Below are positions 1 through 8,307 of a stretch of DNA of 64,000 nt, piece by piece. A program made the translations under genes and the position numbers. How positions within the stretch are numbered: the first letter of the stretch is position 1; each line of letters opens with the position of its first letter. The stretch comes from Paraburkholderia fungorum (GTDB lineage: Bacteria; Pseudomonadota; Gammaproteobacteria; Burkholderiales; Burkholderiaceae), in assembly GCF_902833645.1 (NCBI RefSeq), contig NZ_CADFGE010000003.1:1-64000 (forward strand). The letters run 5' to 3'. The notes beneath the pieces were generated by a model. That model made no database searches, was not told where the DNA came from, and saw only the letters and a program-made list of their open reading frames with translations.

Positions 1-87
1 TTCGGGCTGTGAGCCCCGGTAAGCAAAACGGGCTACCGCTTCCGGTGAACGGAAAGGATCAGTTTCCGGACACTGGGACCAATATAC

Positions 88-875
88 AAGATAAGCAAAG
101 AAAGCGGCTCACACCGCTAATTCTTAAGCGGGTCCCCCGCACAGTAACGGTAGTGGTGCATCTGGAATCTGCGTTCTCGCACATTCGGCTTTAGTGACAA
201 GGCCGTCATACCTCCGGCGGCGCTGCGCGCGCCGATACCCGGCTCATAAAACCGGCCGCCGGATTTTCGCTTCCGCGGTTTGGTCCCTTCCCAGCTCGCC
301 GTTGCGTCGCTGCCACCGGGCTGCGGTTTCATTCTCCCGTTTGTCCCGTTCCCTGATTCGTTGTTGCCTCGCTGCTCCCTCGATGCCGTTTCGCTATCGC
401 GTTTGCGCCTTTCCCTAACTCGCCGTTGCTTCGCTGCTGCAAGCGCAACCGCGGCAGCGATCGCGATTGCACCGCGAATGCGACGCACGCCATTTCATTG
501 AAGTGGGGTTGGCCAATCAGAGCGGGGGCATCTCGCCGAGGCGAAGCCGACGGCCCCCGCTGCGCGAAGCGAAGCCGCTGGTTTCCCTGGCAGACCCGTC
601 CGCGAAGCACGCAGTGCGGAGTGGGAGCTGATGAGCGCCTTGTCGCTAACGCGGAGTGCGCGGGGGCACGGATTCCAGATGCACCACTACCGTGGCTGCG
701 CGGGGGACCCGCTTAAGAATTAGCGGTTTGAGCCGCTTTCTTTTGCCTACTTTTCTTTGCGGCAGGCAAAGAAAAGTAGGTGCCGCCCCGCACAGGGGCA
801 ACGCTAATAGACCACTAACAAAGCAAGGAAAGGCCAAAAGACCAACACCAGAACAGACCACAATCAATACAAAAA
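88..875. repeat. Repeat element copy A with inverted-repeat ends, non-coding
   Basis: About 790 bases whose two ends are inverted copies of each other: roughly 100-175 pairs with 665-747 (shared words include TTAAGCGGGTCCCCCGC and GGTAGTGGTGCATCTGGAAT). The outer right arm also holds a long hairpin (CCTACTTTTCTTTGC, then its complement at 775-781) followed by GCCGCCCCGCACAGGGGC. The same arms and the same interior modules recur at 57218-57860 in the opposite orientation. No open frame in it looks like a gene: all six frames give Arg/Ala-rich low-complexity translations. There is no transposase, so it is either a miniature non-autonomous element or a genus-specific intergenic repeat. The exact left edge is uncertain because the arm is degraded there. 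Confidence 0.75.
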
Positions 876-1056
876 AAGCCCAACGGCATAACCCCCTTTT
901 GATCAGACAAATAAAAACAACGGGTTTCCCCTCCCTGCGGAGCAACGAACAAGAACCCGTAAACACAGTAAGCGACAAGCCACTCGCTGCAAGCGAACTA
1001 CAGAAAGAGCCCTTGACCGACCACCTCGCGAAAGCGAAAGCGAAACCCCTCCCGCT
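876..1056. other. A/C-rich spacer, no gene
   Basis: This spacer between repeat copy A and the chemoreceptor gene is strikingly rich in A and C on the plus strand and poor in G and T. The same bias continues into the first 300 bases of the chemoreceptor gene. No ribosome binding site or convincing promoter stands out. Confidence 0.5.
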
Positions 1057-2598
1057 ATGACTCTGAACAAAAAACTAGCCTCAATGATCGCCGTCCTCTG
1101 GACCGGCCTGATCCTGATCGGCGGCTTCGGCGCATGGCAAAACCGTGCGTCGATGATCTCGGACCGCCGTGACCAACTCGCCTCGCTGATCGACCAGGCG
1201 AATCACATCGTCAACCGCTACTACACCGTAGCCCAGCAACACACAATCACCGAAGACGAAGCCAAAAAACAGGCGCTAGAAACACTCGCCGCGATGCGCT
1301 ACGGCAAAGACGGCTACATCTCCGTCAACAACTCGCAATCGGTCATGCTAATGCACCCGTTCAAACCGGAACTGGTCGGCAAAAACCTGACTCAATTCAC
1401 CGACCCGGCCGGCAATCACCTCTTCACCGATATCGTCGAGGCAGGTAATCACGACGGCGGCGGCTACGTCGACTATCTCTGGTCCAAGCCCGGCAGCGAC
1501 AAACCCGTGGCGAAAACCAGCTTCTCGCTGCGCTTCGCGCCGTGGGACTGGTATCTCGTCACCGGCATGTACATGGACGACGTGCAGAACGCGTTCTACG
1601 CCAATCTGCTGCGCTGGCTCGTCATCACCGTGACGCTCGGCGCAATCGCGACCGCGGTCATGCTGCTGGTATTGCGCAGCATCCGCCGCACACTCGGCGG
1701 CGACTTGGAAGTCGCGGTCGAAGCGGCTCAACTCATGGCGCGCGGCAACCTCGCCACGCGCGTGCCGATACACACGAACGACACCAACAGTCTGCTGCAC
1801 GCGCTCCACACCATGCAGGCAGGTCTCGTCGATACGGTGTCGCGCGTGCGTCTGGGCACCGAAAACATCAACATCGGCGCAACCGAAATCGCCGCCGGCA
1901 ACACGGATCTGTCGCAACGCACCGAGGAGCAAGCCGCGGCGCTCGTCGAAACGGCGTCGAGCATGGATCAGATGACGGTCAACGTGAAGCAGAACGCGGA
2001 CAGCGCGCTGCAGGCCGCCCATCTCGCCGGCCAGGCTGCGGATGTGGCCACGCGCGGCAGCCGCGTGGTCGACGACGTGGTGCGCACGATGGGCGAGATC
2101 ACCAGCAGCTCGCGGCAGATCGGCGACATCATCGGTGTGATCGACGGCATCGCGTTCCAGACCAACATCCTCGCGCTCAATGCGGCCGTCGAAGCAGCCC
2201 GCGCGGGCGAACAGGGACGCGGCTTCGCCGTGGTCGCCGCCGAAGTGCGCAGCCTCGCACAGCGCTCGGCCACAGCCGCGAAGGAAATCAAGGCGTTGAT
2301 AGAAACGTCCACTCACACCGTCGAAGCCGGCGCGTCGCTAGTCGCCAACGCGGGTTCGACCATGGGCGAGATCGTGCAGTCGGTGCGCCGCGTGAACGAA
2401 ATCCTCGAGGAAATCAGCAATGCGTCGCGCGAACAGAGCGCGGGCATCGAACAGGTCAATCGCGCAGTCGGCGAAATGGATCAGGTCACGCAACAGAATG
2501 CCGCGCTCGTCGAACAGGCCGCAGCCGCCGCCCATTCGCTGAAGGACCAGGTCGGCGTATTGCGCGAGGCGATCTCGAGCTTCGCGTTGCCGGCCTGA
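1057..2598 (+). CDS. Methyl-accepting chemotaxis protein with single Cache sensor
   Basis: Inner-membrane chemoreceptor of 513 residues that would sense a small ligand in the periplasm and control CheA. Order of parts: first membrane segment (about 10-28); a periplasmic sCache_2-like domain (about 30-185, with [14 protein letters not shown] and [15 protein letters not shown]); second membrane segment (about 187-208); a HAMP linker (to about 265); and a long cytoplasmic signalling helix pair. The hairpin tip shows [20 protein letters not shown] followed by [15 protein letters not shown], the hallmark of the MCP signalling domain. There is no C-terminal CheR-binding pentapeptide; the protein ends SSFALPA. 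The gene stands alone. Its 5' third is biased towards A and C, unlike its 3' part. Ligand unknown. Confidence 0.95.
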   Translation: MTLNKKLASMIAVLWTGLILIGGFGAWQNRASMISDRRDQLASLIDQANHIVNRYYTVAQQHTITEDEAKKQALETLAAMRYGKDGYISVNNSQSVMLMHPFKPELVGKNLTQFTDPAGNHLFTDIVEAGNHDGGGYVDYLWSKPGSDKPVAKTSFSLRFAPWDWYLVTGMYMDDVQNAFYANLLRWLVITVTLGAIATAVMLLVLRSIRRTLGGDLEVAVEAAQLMARGNLATRVPIHTNDTNSLLHALHTMQAGLVDTVSRVRLGTENINIGATEIAAGNTDLSQRTEEQAAALVETASSMDQMTVNVKQNADSALQAAHLAGQAADVATRGSRVVDDVVRTMGEITSSSRQIGDIIGVIDGIAFQTNILALNAAVEAARAGEQGRGFAVVAAEVRSLAQRSATAAKEIKALIETSTHTVEAGASLVANAGSTMGEIVQSVRRVNEILEEISNASREQSAGIEQVNRAVGEMDQVTQQNAALVEQAAAAAHSLKDQVGVLREAISSFALPA

Positions 2599-2688
2599 GA
2601 ACGTCGGAGAAAAAAGAAGGCGCCCAACAGGCAGAGAGCGCCTCTTTAACACGCCGCGTCGGAGTAGACGCATTAATCGAACGAACCA

Positions 2689-2722
2689 GCCGCACGGATT
2701 TTCAAGTCCGCGCGGCTTTTTT
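2689..2722 (+). terminator. Rho-independent terminator after the chemoreceptor gene
   Basis: Stem GCCGCACGGA / TCCGCGCGGC with one mismatch, loop about TTTTCAAG, then six T residues at 2717-2722. A weaker hairpin (AGGCGC at 2618-2623 with GCGCCT at 2638-2643, followed by CTTT) sits just upstream, so the gene may end in tandem terminators. Confidence 0.7.
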
Positions 2723-2988
2723 GTGGGCGCTCGGGGCGACGGCTCAGGCCACAGCCACGTCCGCTTCAAAAAGATCGGAATAAAGCCCCTGTCATTCAGC
2801 AAACGCTTACTTCGCTCGATCCCGCAACGAAATTAAGCCGAATTTGGCAGTGCCGAATTCGGCTTAAGAAATTTTCATCAAGAGCCGCCGCTTCCGATAA
2901 TGGCCGCTTTCGAACACGCGCCTCGCGGCAAGCTCCGATGCGCGGAGTCCTTGATCTCGCGAGCGCCGCCCCACCAAGGCTCGCCGCC

Positions 2989-3612
2989 ATGTTGCTCCAT
3001 TCCCTCTACCTGCTTGCGATCGTCGCCGAAGCCATGTCCGGCGCCATGATGGGCATGCGCCGCGGCATGGACCGCTTCGGCCTATGCCTCGTCGGCACCG
3101 TCACCGCACTGGGCGGCGGCACGGTGCGCGACGTGTTGCTCGGCCACTATCCCCTTGCATGGATCTCGCATCCAGATTACGTTCTGATTACAATTGGGGC
3201 GACGTCGATTGCCGCGGCCGGCGCCAGATGGTTGCGCAACTGGCAAGGGCTGTTTGTCACGGTCGACGCCATCGGCCTGATCGCGTTCACGATCATCGGT
3301 TGCGATGTTGCCGCGACACTCGACGTGAGCCCTGCCATCGTCGTGCTGGCAGGCGCGATCACCGGCGTGTGCGGCGGCATGCTGCGCGACCTGCTGTGCA
3401 ATCAGATACCGCTCGTGCTGCGCGAGGAACTGTACGCCAGCATCGCGCTCGGCGCGGGCGCACTGTATGTGGCCCTGCAAGCCTGCGATGTCGCGTCGGG
3501 GCCGGCTTCCATCGTGGTGCTGGCAGGCGGCTTCACGGTGCGCATGCTGGCCGTGCGGTTTCGCTGGCAACTCAAGGTATTCACCGCCGCCGATTCGGGC
3601 GGCGCAAGCTAA
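2989..3612 (+). CDS. TRIC-family (UPF0126) membrane protein
   Basis: A 207-residue inner-membrane protein of the trimeric intracellular cation channel family (YicG/UPF0126), proposed cation channels. Two repeats of three hydrophobic helices can be followed. Each carries a family glycine-rich signature: GTVTALGGGTVRDVLLG in the first half and AGAITGVCGGMLRDLL in the second. The ATG at 2989 (MLLHSLYLLAIVAEAMSGA) gives the usual family length. An upstream in-frame ATG at 2938 would add a non-hydrophobic 17-residue leader and is less likely. It is followed by an ftsI-like gene 123 bases downstream on the same strand. No link in function between the two is evident. Confidence 0.9.
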   Translation: MLLHSLYLLAIVAEAMSGAMMGMRRGMDRFGLCLVGTVTALGGGTVRDVLLGHYPLAWISHPDYVLITIGATSIAAAGARWLRNWQGLFVTVDAIGLIAFTIIGCDVAATLDVSPAIVVLAGAITGVCGGMLRDLLCNQIPLVLREELYASIALGAGALYVALQACDVASGPASIVVLAGGFTVRMLAVRFRWQLKVFTAADSGGAS

Positions 3613-3735
3613 TCCCGCAGCACGCCACGCGCGTGCGGCTTTCATTCGAGGAGCCCGCTCGACAGTCACGCGTAACAGGCCGCCGGCGTTGCCGGTTTCA
3701 GCCCGCCACGCGAGCGCTGCTCGCTCACCGCACTC

Positions 3736-5484
3736 ATGGTCCAAAAGAAGAAATCGCAGTCGCATGATCCGTACGCGCCCGTCGCGAAGAACCATTTGCT
3801 GGCCGCGCGCCTGCCGATGTGGCGCTCGAAACTCGTCATCCTGCTGGTGTTCAGCGCGTTCGCGTCGCTGGTTGCGCGCGCGTTCTGGGTGCAGATCGTC
3901 AATCAGGATTTCTACGTCGATCAGGGGCAAAAACGCTATCAGCGCACCCTCGAACTCGATGCCGCACGCGGGCGCATCGTCGACCGTAATGGCTCGCTGC
4001 TCGCCGTTAGCCTCGCGACCTATGAGATCTGGGCCTCCCCCAAGCTGCTCGACGAAGCCGCCTTCGCACCGCTGTCGAAGCTGCTCGACCTGCCGTTGGC
4101 GGAACTGCGCCGGCGTCTGAATGGCGACAAGACCTTCGTGCTGCTCAAGCGCCAGGTGGATGCGGACACCGCCGACCATCTGAACAAACTCGGCCTCGCA
4201 GGCATCACGCAAATCGCGGATTCGAAACGCTTTTATCCGGAAGGCGAATCGGCCGCGCACGTGGTTGGCTTCACGGATATCGAGGACAACGGCCAGGAAG
4301 GCGTCGAACTCGCCGCCAACGAACAACTGCTCGGCGTGCCGGGCCAGCGCGAAGTGATCCGCGACCGGCTGGGCCGGGTGGTATCCGAGACCCGGCCGCT
4401 GGTACCCGCGCAAAACGGCGACACGATCCACCTGACGATCGACCGGCGCATTCAGCAGCTCGCCTACACCCAACTGAAGGACGCCATCGCCAAACATCAT
4501 GCTGAAGCCGGCAGCGTGGTGGTGCTCGACGCGCGTAACGGCGAGATTCTGGCGCTCGCCAATTATCCGAGCTTCGATCCGAACGATCGCGCGCGGCTAA
4601 CCGGAAGGCAACTGCGCAATCGCGCGGTGGTCGACACCTTCGAGCCGGGTTCGACGATCAAGCCGGTCGTCGTCGCACTGTCGATCGACGAAGGCAAGGT
4701 GCGGCCGCAAAGCATCATCGATACCGCGCCGGGTTGGTACAAGATCGGCCCCGCCGTGATTCACGACACGTCGAATCATGGCGCCATGACGGTTGCCGAA
4801 GCGGTGCAGAAGTCGAGCAATATCGCACTTGCCAAGCTTGCGCTGAATCTGCCCGCCGAAACGATCTGGAACAAGTATCAGGAATACGGGCTCGGATTGA
4901 GGCCGGACTTGACCTTTCCGGGTGTCGCGTCGGGCAAGGTTCGCCCGTACAAACGCTGGCGTCCAATCGAACAGGCGACCATGGCCTATGGCTACGGCCT
5001 GTCCACTTCGCTGCTGCAGATTGCGCAGGTCTACACCGCCTATGCCGGCGACGGCACCCTGCATCACGTGAGTCTGTTGCGCAAGGACCAGGGCGCGGAC
5101 AGGGACGCGGGTGCGGCCCGCGCGGCGCCGGCGGCGGACACAGGCCATGCGGTCACGACGCCCGCCACCGCGCGCGCGATCCGCTTGATGCTCGAAATGG
5201 CCACGGGTCCGGGCGGCACGGGGCGCGCAGCGGCAGTGGAAGGCTACCGGATCGGCGGCAAAACCGGCACGGCGCGCAAACAGGTCGGCGCCACTTACGC
5301 GAAAAACCGTTACCGCGCGCTGTTTGTCGGCATGGCGCCGATGAGCGATCCACGGCTGATCGTCGCCGTCATGATCGACGACCCGGCCGGCAAAGCGTTC
5401 TACGGAGGCACGGTGGCCGGCCCCGTGTTCGGCGCGGTGACGGGTGGCGCGCTGCAATTGCTGGGCGTGCCGCCGGACGCGTGA
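3736..5484 (+). CDS. Penicillin-binding protein, FtsI (PBP3)-like transpeptidase
   Basis: Class B penicillin-binding protein of 582 residues that would cross-link peptidoglycan in the periplasm. It has a short cytoplasmic tail, one membrane anchor (about 32-50), a PBP dimerisation region (RGRIVDRNGSLLAVS near 78) and a transpeptidase domain. All three penicillin-binding motifs are present: STIK with nucleophile Ser306, SSN at 360-362, and KTG at 509-511. Length and motif spacing match FtsI rather than MrdA. It lies outside any division/cell-wall (dcw) cluster: neighbours are a TRIC channel and a diguanylate cyclase, so it is probably a second FtsI paralogue. It lacks the usual long C-terminal extension. 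Confidence 0.92.
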   Translation: MVQKKKSQSHDPYAPVAKNHLLAARLPMWRSKLVILLVFSAFASLVARAFWVQIVNQDFYVDQGQKRYQRTLELDAARGRIVDRNGSLLAVSLATYEIWASPKLLDEAAFAPLSKLLDLPLAELRRRLNGDKTFVLLKRQVDADTADHLNKLGLAGITQIADSKRFYPEGESAAHVVGFTDIEDNGQEGVELAANEQLLGVPGQREVIRDRLGRVVSETRPLVPAQNGDTIHLTIDRRIQQLAYTQLKDAIAKHHAEAGSVVVLDARNGEILALANYPSFDPNDRARLTGRQLRNRAVVDTFEPGSTIKPVVVALSIDEGKVRPQSIIDTAPGWYKIGPAVIHDTSNHGAMTVAEAVQKSSNIALAKLALNLPAETIWNKYQEYGLGLRPDLTFPGVASGKVRPYKRWRPIEQATMAYGYGLSTSLLQIAQVYTAYAGDGTLHHVSLLRKDQGADRDAGAARAAPAADTGHAVTTPATARAIRLMLEMATGPGGTGRAAAVEGYRIGGKTGTARKQVGATYAKNRYRALFVGMAPMSDPRLIVAVMIDDPAGKAFYGGTVAGPVFGAVTGGALQLLGVPPDA

Positions 5485-5536
5485 GGGTCTCCGCTGCTCC
5501 GTCAAATTACGCGCGCTGCCGTTGCCGCAGCAAGGG

Positions 5537-6784
5537 TCAGCGTGCAGCGCTATTGCTGGCCGCTTGCATCAGCGCTTCGATGCGGTTGCGGCCATTGCGT
5601 TTGGCGCAGTACATCGCCCGATCGGCTTCTTCTATCATCGCGTGACCGTGCACGGCCGCCTCGGCCGGCGTGCCGGTAATCGTGCGCGCCGCCACGCCAA
5701 CCGACACAGTCAGTGCAATTCGTTCGCCGTGGTCGTCCTGCAAATCCAGTTTTTCGACCGCCTGCCGCACACGCTCGGCTACCGTCAGCGCATCGGCCCG
5801 ATCGCCTTGCAGCAGCGCGGTGAATTCTTCGCCGCCGTAACGCGCCACGGTGTCGCCCAGCCGCACCTGCTGCCGCACACAGGCCGCCACCGCCGCCAGC
5901 GCGCGGTCGCCGGTCTGGTGCCCGTAGGTGTCGTTGATCAGCTTGAAATTGTCGATATCGATGAACAGACACGCGACCGGCACGCCATACCGGACGGCGC
6001 GCATGATCTCCTCGCGCAGCCGTTCGTCGAAGTAGCGGCGATTGGCGAGGCCGGTCAGCGAATCGGTCATACCGAGTTGCTTGAGCCGCTCGCGATGCGC
6101 GACGTTGTCGAGACTCGCCGTCACGATGCTTGCAAAGCGTTCCAGAATATCCGTCGCCATGCCTTCGGCAAAACGCGCGGGATCGTCGCTGCAGAGGCAC
6201 AGATAGCCACTGGCGGTATCGCCGGCGGCAAGCGGCAACAAGATCGCGCTAGCCGGCGTATCGATGTCGCCGAAGAACGCGCGGCGCGCCATTTCATCCA
6301 GTTCGTTCAGCTTGCCCAGCCACGGCCGTCCCGCGTCGCACAGCCCCTGGGCGGCGAGACCACCTTCGCGCGAGGTTCTCAGATTGGCTTGATCGAGCGC
6401 ATGCAAAGCGCCCGGCTCGAGGAGTTCGAGCAACATCGGCGCGCGGTCGTCGAGCCATAACACGACGCTCGCCAGCGAGAATTCTCGCGGCAGATGGCTA
6501 AACAGCGTGTCGAGAAACGACGTGAAATCCTGAGCGCCGATCAACCTCAACTCGACGTTCTGGAAGCGGCGCAGCGTGCGCTCATTGTGCTGCACCGTAT
6601 CGACGAGCGAGCGAAGGCGGTCTGAGAGCGGCGTTTGAGCGAGATTCGTCACGTTATCGATGCGAGCCCGAAGGCGGAGCGAGGTCGGCGGCCCCAATCG
6701 CTGTAATAACGGCCAATTCTGTGAGGTCTTGAGGGTTGGATCATCGCGCGCGTAAAACAGCGGCTTGACGAGACGATCGGGCAA
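5537..6784 (-). CDS. Diguanylate cyclase with N-terminal DUF484/GAF-like domain
   Basis: A 415-residue soluble protein predicted to make cyclic di-GMP. The C-terminal half is a GGDEF domain: DSLTGLANRRYFDERL at about 241-256, the metal-binding FIDIDNFKLINDTYGH, and the active-site loop GGEEF at 317-321. The inhibitory I-site RxxD (RLGD, 308-311) stands five residues before it, so product inhibition is expected. The N-terminal 55-230 region resembles the DUF484/GAF-like sensor domain found ahead of some GGDEF proteins. It has no membrane segment. The first 40 residues look poorly conserved, so the true start may be an internal alternative codon. It is convergent with the ftsI-like gene. Confidence 0.9.
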   Translation of the reverse strand: MPDRLVKPLFYARDDPTLKTSQNWPLLQRLGPPTSLRLRARIDNVTNLAQTPLSDRLRSLVDTVQHNERTLRRFQNVELRLIGAQDFTSFLDTLFSHLPREFSLASVVLWLDDRAPMLLELLEPGALHALDQANLRTSREGGLAAQGLCDAGRPWLGKLNELDEMARRAFFGDIDTPASAILLPLAAGDTASGYLCLCSDDPARFAEGMATDILERFASIVTASLDNVAHRERLKQLGMTDSLTGLANRRYFDERLREEIMRAVRYGVPVACLFIDIDNFKLINDTYGHQTGDRALAAVAACVRQQVRLGDTVARYGGEEFTALLQGDRADALTVAERVRQAVEKLDLQDDHGERIALTVSVGVAARTITGTPAEAAVHGHAMIEEADRAMYCAKRNGRNRIEALMQAASNSAAR

Positions 6785-6864
6785 ACGGACTCAGTGCGGG
6801 AATCCGGTCGCGCGCTTAAGTTTGGCTTTTAAGTTTGGCTTAATTCTTACCTGTAACTATCACA

Positions 6865-6910
6865 CTCAACATCCCCTGTTGAGCCGCCAGAACATCGGCG
6901 GCGCTTTTTT
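6865..6910 (+). ncRNA. Candidate small RNA: two stacked hairpins with a UCCCC loop
   Basis: In the gap between the cyclase (minus) and the next plus-strand ORF there are two adjoining hairpins. The first is CTCAACA / TGTTGAG, seven perfect pairs closing the five-base loop TCCCC (6865-6883). The second is GCCGCC / GGCGGC (6883-6902), followed by T6 at 6905-6910, a classic intrinsic terminator. No gene on this strand ends nearby, so the terminator needs its own transcript. A twice-repeated TTAAGTTTGGCT (about 6818-6840) precedes it and could supply promoter elements. The C-rich exposed loop resembles the anti-Shine-Dalgarno loops of several proteobacterial sRNAs. No transcript evidence is available; it could also be a leader attenuator of the next gene. 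Confidence 0.4.
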
Positions 6911-6973
6911 CTCCGGGGGTGTCGCCGACGCGCGGATACATGGGCAGCATGCCTGCGAACAAGGAGTCAAACC

Positions 6974-7231
6974 ATGGTGGAAGACACGGTATTCGAGTAT
7001 TTGCGCGCGATGCCCGGCAACGAATGGGTGCGCCAGATCCACTCGTGCAAAGTCTCGGACCCTTTGCAGCCCCCTTGGGGACGCTCGTACAGGCTCGTCG
7101 AATGGACCATGAAACACACCCCCGAGTCGAGCCGCCGCGTGGTGCCCGCGGAAAGCACGCCACTCGAAATCGCACAGGCGGTCGTGTCGCACATTCCGGG
7201 GCGCCGTTTCTGCCAGCAAAGCGACGACTGA
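6974..7231 (+). CDS. Small protein of unknown function (85 residues)
   Basis: Not recognised. It starts MVEDTVFEYLRAMPGNEWVR and is charged and soluble, with no signal peptide or membrane segment. A good AAGGAG sits seven to twelve bases before the ATG, the main reason for accepting it as real. The residue mix (Trp, Tyr, His, few repeats) also looks like protein rather than a shadow frame. It follows the hairpins at 6865-6910, which could attenuate it. Confidence 0.55.
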   Translation: MVEDTVFEYLRAMPGNEWVRQIHSCKVSDPLQPPWGRSYRLVEWTMKHTPESSRRVVPAESTPLEIAQAVVSHIPGRRFCQQSDD

Positions 7232-7357
7232 TCTGGCCGAGCGCGTTGTTCGAATAGAAGTCCGAACCATCCGCCAGCTGCTTCGACTTTGTATCGACCT
7301 GAATTTTTCCGGCCTGCGCCCCCGCTTCATACAGAGAAATCCGCGTGGCGAGCGAGC

Positions 7358-7573
7358 ATGAACCACCCGGGCCTGTATGCCGCATCCGGCGACAAACGCG
7401 CGTTGTATCTGACCACGCTCGAACGTTATATCGAGGCCGGCCGTCTCCCGAAGCTTGCGTCGGCGATTTTGCACAGCCTCGCGTTACGCTCCCGCGCGGG
7501 CGATTCGCGCGCGTCGTTGCGGGCCACGGCTGTTGCAAGGGTGGCGTTGCTATGCGGCGATGCGGGCAGCTAA
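7358..7573 (+). CDS. Small hypothetical protein (71 residues)
   Basis: Not recognised. From the ATG at 7358 it reads MNHPGLYAASGDKRALYLTT and then a helix-prone stretch (LERYIEAGRLPKLASAILHS). The frame is open a little further upstream, but that part looks non-coding. There is only a weak purine stretch (GCGAGC) before the start. It may be transcribed together with the 85-residue ORF just upstream on the same strand. Confidence 0.35.
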   Translation: MNHPGLYAASGDKRALYLTTLERYIEAGRLPKLASAILHSLALRSRAGDSRASLRATAVARVALLCGDAGS

Positions 7574-7656
7574 CCAGGCCTTTGCAATGGTTGACAGTCA
7601 CGGCGAACGGTTACACCTATCATGGCTCGATTCATCCGACGCGCTATGGTCCCGAC

Positions 7657-7740
7657 ATGAACTATCCGTACGATGTACTGACTGCCGCCTGTCTTTTCAT
7701 CATCGTGGTCTCCACGTCCATCATGCTCGCGCTCAGCTGA
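7657..7740 (+). CDS. Possible 27-residue single-span membrane peptide
   Basis: ATG at 7657 opens a 27-residue frame (MNYPYDVLTAACLFIIVVST and seven more residues) that is almost entirely one hydrophobic helix with a short polar N-terminus. No clear ribosome binding site was found, so it is a weak call, listed because hydrophobic micro-proteins of this shape are often missed. Confidence 0.2.
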   Translation: MNYPYDVLTAACLFIIVVSTSIMLALS

Positions 7741-7819
7741 GCGTCGTAACCGCGCCCTTTTGACGGGGCTGATATTCGCTCGACACGCGCTACGCGTTTC
7801 CGTAAAAAGACGGGCTATA

Positions 7820-7835
7820 CTGTATGCATATACAG
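7820..7835 (+). promoter_or_regulatory. LexA box (SOS operator), perfect consensus
   Basis: CTGT-ATGCATAT-ACAG: an exact CTGT-N8-ACAG LexA operator, embedded in the longer palindrome TACTGTATGCATATACAGTA (7818-7837). It ends 17 bases before the ATG of the 122-residue gene and overlaps a TATACT that could serve as -10 element, the right geometry for repression of that gene. Confidence 0.85.
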
Positions 7836-7852
7836 TAATTTTCGTCTGAGCA

Positions 7853-8221
7853 ATGCACCTTCCTCCCTTCGACCCTCCCACGCTCGCTGAACTGCGCGCC
7901 TGGTGGCGCACGTGCGATGAGCAGGCCATTCATCGGCTTATCCTCGAGATCCAGCGCCAACGGCTCACGTTGCTGGAATTGCGCAACCTGATCGACAGCG
8001 GCGTCCAGCAGGCGCGTGCCGCCGACCGCTCGCTAGTCGAGCGCGGCGAGCCATTAATGACACTACGCATACGGATCGCGCAAGAGGTGCTGCGTGTGGG
8101 GGATATCGACGATACGCGGCAGATGAGCCGCGCCGCACAGGAAAAGCTCGCCGTGCGCACTCAGGGCCAGATGGAATACGCACGTGAAGGCCGCTTGAGG
8201 CGGCAGCGGCGGAATATCTAG
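7853..8221 (+). CDS. Unknown 122-residue protein, predicted LexA-controlled
   Basis: No family recognised. The protein is soluble, helical and strongly charged: Glu/Arg/Leu-rich heptad-like stretches run from about residue 25 to 75, and the end is basic (EGRLRRQRRNI). It has no cysteine pair, nuclease motif or membrane segment that I can identify. A perfect LexA box directly upstream suggests expression only after DNA damage. It does not look like ImuA, SulA, RecX or DinB by length or motifs. The basic tail would suit nucleic-acid or protein binding, for instance a damage-induced division inhibitor or regulator, but that is a guess. The gene ends inside a perfect hairpin. Confidence 0.7.
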   Translation: MHLPPFDPPTLAELRAWWRTCDEQAIHRLILEIQRQRLTLLELRNLIDSGVQQARAADRSLVERGEPLMTLRIRIAQEVLRVGDIDDTRQMSRAAQEKLAVRTQGQMEYAREGRLRRQRRNI

Positions 8222-8243
8222 CTCGGGCACGGTGCCCGAGCTA
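8219..8243 (+). terminator. Hairpin at the end of the LexA-controlled gene
   Basis: TAGCTCGGGCAC, one base, then its exact complement GTGCCCGAGCTA; the stop codon is part of the stem. There is no T-run, so it may be an RNA-stability hairpin rather than a strict intrinsic terminator. Confidence 0.45.
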
Positions 8244-8307
8244 ACCGGCGTATTTCTGCGCGCGCCCGAACTTAGGCACGGCGCGCGGCAAGGTCGGTCC
8301 CGCTGAA

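Noticed and set aside
117..610. Possible small genes or a transposase inside repeat copy A
   Set aside because: All frames are Arg/Ala/Ser-rich, lack ribosome binding sites and differ in phase from those in copy B.
1542..2783. 413-codon frame overlapping the chemoreceptor gene
   Set aside because: Arg/His-rich shadow frame of a high-GC gene; the overlapped frame has full MCP domains.
3082..4500. 472-codon minus-strand frame over the ftsI-like gene
   Set aside because: Composition typical of an antisense shadow; the sense frame has all penicillin-binding motifs.
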